In this document: positions 63,131 through 64,000 of the stretch, one piece after another
How positions within the stretch are numbered: the stretch's first letter is position 1
Layout of the letters: the number at the start of each line of letters is the position of its first letter
Assembly: GCA_029783825.1 (NCBI GenBank)
Contig: JAREIK010003426.1
Coordinates: forward strand, 152,985 to 216,984
Origin: Sapria himalayana
Lineage: Eukaryota; Streptophyta; Magnoliopsida; Malpighiales; Rafflesiaceae
DNA length: 64,000 nucleotides
Direction of reading: 5' to 3'
Notes under the pieces: model-generated
The model's database searches: none
Told to the model about the DNA's origin: nothing
What the model saw: only the letters and a program-made list of their open reading frames with translations
Position numbers and translations under genes: made by a program

Positions 63131-64000
63131 GATAGAAAAATAGACATATAGAAATATTGACATATAGAAAAATAGACTTATAGAAACATAGATATATAAA
63201 CAAATAGACATATATACAAATAGAGAGATAAAAATATAGACAAAAAGATAGATAGATAATTAAATAGAGAGACAAATACATAGATAAATAGATAGACAAA
63301 TAGATAGACAGACAAATAGAAAGAAATATAGAAAGAAAAATTGAATGACATATTGATAAATAGATTAATAGACATATTGATAGATTAATTGATAGACATA
63401 TTGATATATAGATTGATACACATATTGATAGCTAGGTTGATAGATAGCTTAATAGTCATATTGATAGATAGATAGACAGATTGCTATATAGATAGATAAA
63501 TAGATAGACCAATAGATACATAAATAGATATATAGATAGAGAGATAAATCAATATATAGATAAACAGATACATAAATAGATAGATAGACAAATATATAGA
63601 TAGATAGATATATATAGATATACATGTAGATATACAAATAGATAGATAGATTGATAGACATATATATATACATCTTCAAAGATAGATTTATTGATGGATT
63701 AATAGACATATTGATAGATAGATTGATACACATATTTTAGATAAATAAATAGAATGATAGATATATTGTTAGATAAAATGATAAGTAGATTTATATATGG
63801 ATAGACAAATAGATAGATAATTAGATATGTAGATAGATAGACAGATAAATGGACAGATTATTAGACAGATTGATAAATAGAAAGATAGACAGATTGATAG
63901 AGAGATAGATAGATGGATAGATAGATAAATAGATAGATAGATGGATAGACTAATATATAGACAGATAAATAGACATAAATTAAAAATAGATAGGAAGACT

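Larger units (their letters stand above)
51974..64000 (+). repeat. Degenerate GATA tetranucleotide array, block 3 (12.0 kb, continues beyond the window)
   Basis: The same family and strand as blocks 1 and 2, starting immediately after the CACTA-2 right end. It includes GATTGATAGACA domains (53690-53745, 54990-55060), GAGATA domains (61670-61800) and pure TA runs. Some islands depart from the repeat (56640-56710, 58620-58690). Minus-strand open frames of up to 373 codons (60224-61345) are tandem Ser-Ile-Tyr-Leu without any domain. No gene seen. Confidence 0.97.

Noticed and set aside
2488..64000. The GATA array as a telomere or a classical centromeric satellite
   Set aside because: No TTTAGGG-type repeat is present and no 150-180 bp monomer periodicity is visible. 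A pericentromeric location is possible but cannot be shown from this sequence.

Overview
This window looks like repeat-rich plant nuclear DNA. It holds two CACTA (En/Spm) transposons, the right ends of two more, and a hAT transposon whose transposase resembles the plant RICESLEEPER type. It also holds broken pieces of eukaryotic genes with splice junctions (eRF1, NAT10/Kre33-type RNA cytidine acetyltransferase, and a plant TRANK1-like TPR/helicase protein). Species cannot be told from the sequence. I see no intact host gene, no rRNA or tRNA gene and no CRISPR array.

Layout. 1-2487: right ends of two related CACTA elements with dense 'GCTAAATCC' subterminal repeats. 2488-19962: degenerate GATA tetranucleotide array. 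19963-31954: a 12.0 kb CACTA element (CACTA-1) with 13-bp terminal inverted repeats and a matching AAT target duplication; it carries two decayed transposase genes and a captured TRANK1-like fragment. 31955-39218: GATA array. 39219-39548: a solo-LTR-like insert. 39553-43014: a hAT element with GC-rich ends and a decayed transposase. 43023-43169: a short GATA remnant. 43170-51973: a second, more eroded CACTA element (CACTA-2) holding NAT10 and eRF1 fragments, a transposase remnant, a 160-bp triplication and AT-rich palindromic minisatellites. 51974-64000: GATA array running off the window.

The array blocks total about 36.9 kb, or 58% of the window, and all have GATA on the + strand. The simplest reading is one very long tetranucleotide array that took several insertions. 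The many long minus-strand open frames in it (endless Ser-Ile-Tyr-Leu) are artefacts: TCTA repeats contain no stop in any frame, while TAGA repeats stop in every frame. They are not annotated as genes.

None of the transposase genes looks functional. In several of them, conserved tryptophan codons have become TAG or TGA by G-to-A change, which fits deamination of methylated cytosine in silenced elements. The most unusual signals are the size and internal structure of the GATA array, the pieces of translation-related genes inside CACTA-2, and the self-complementary 20-bp palindrome minisatellite.
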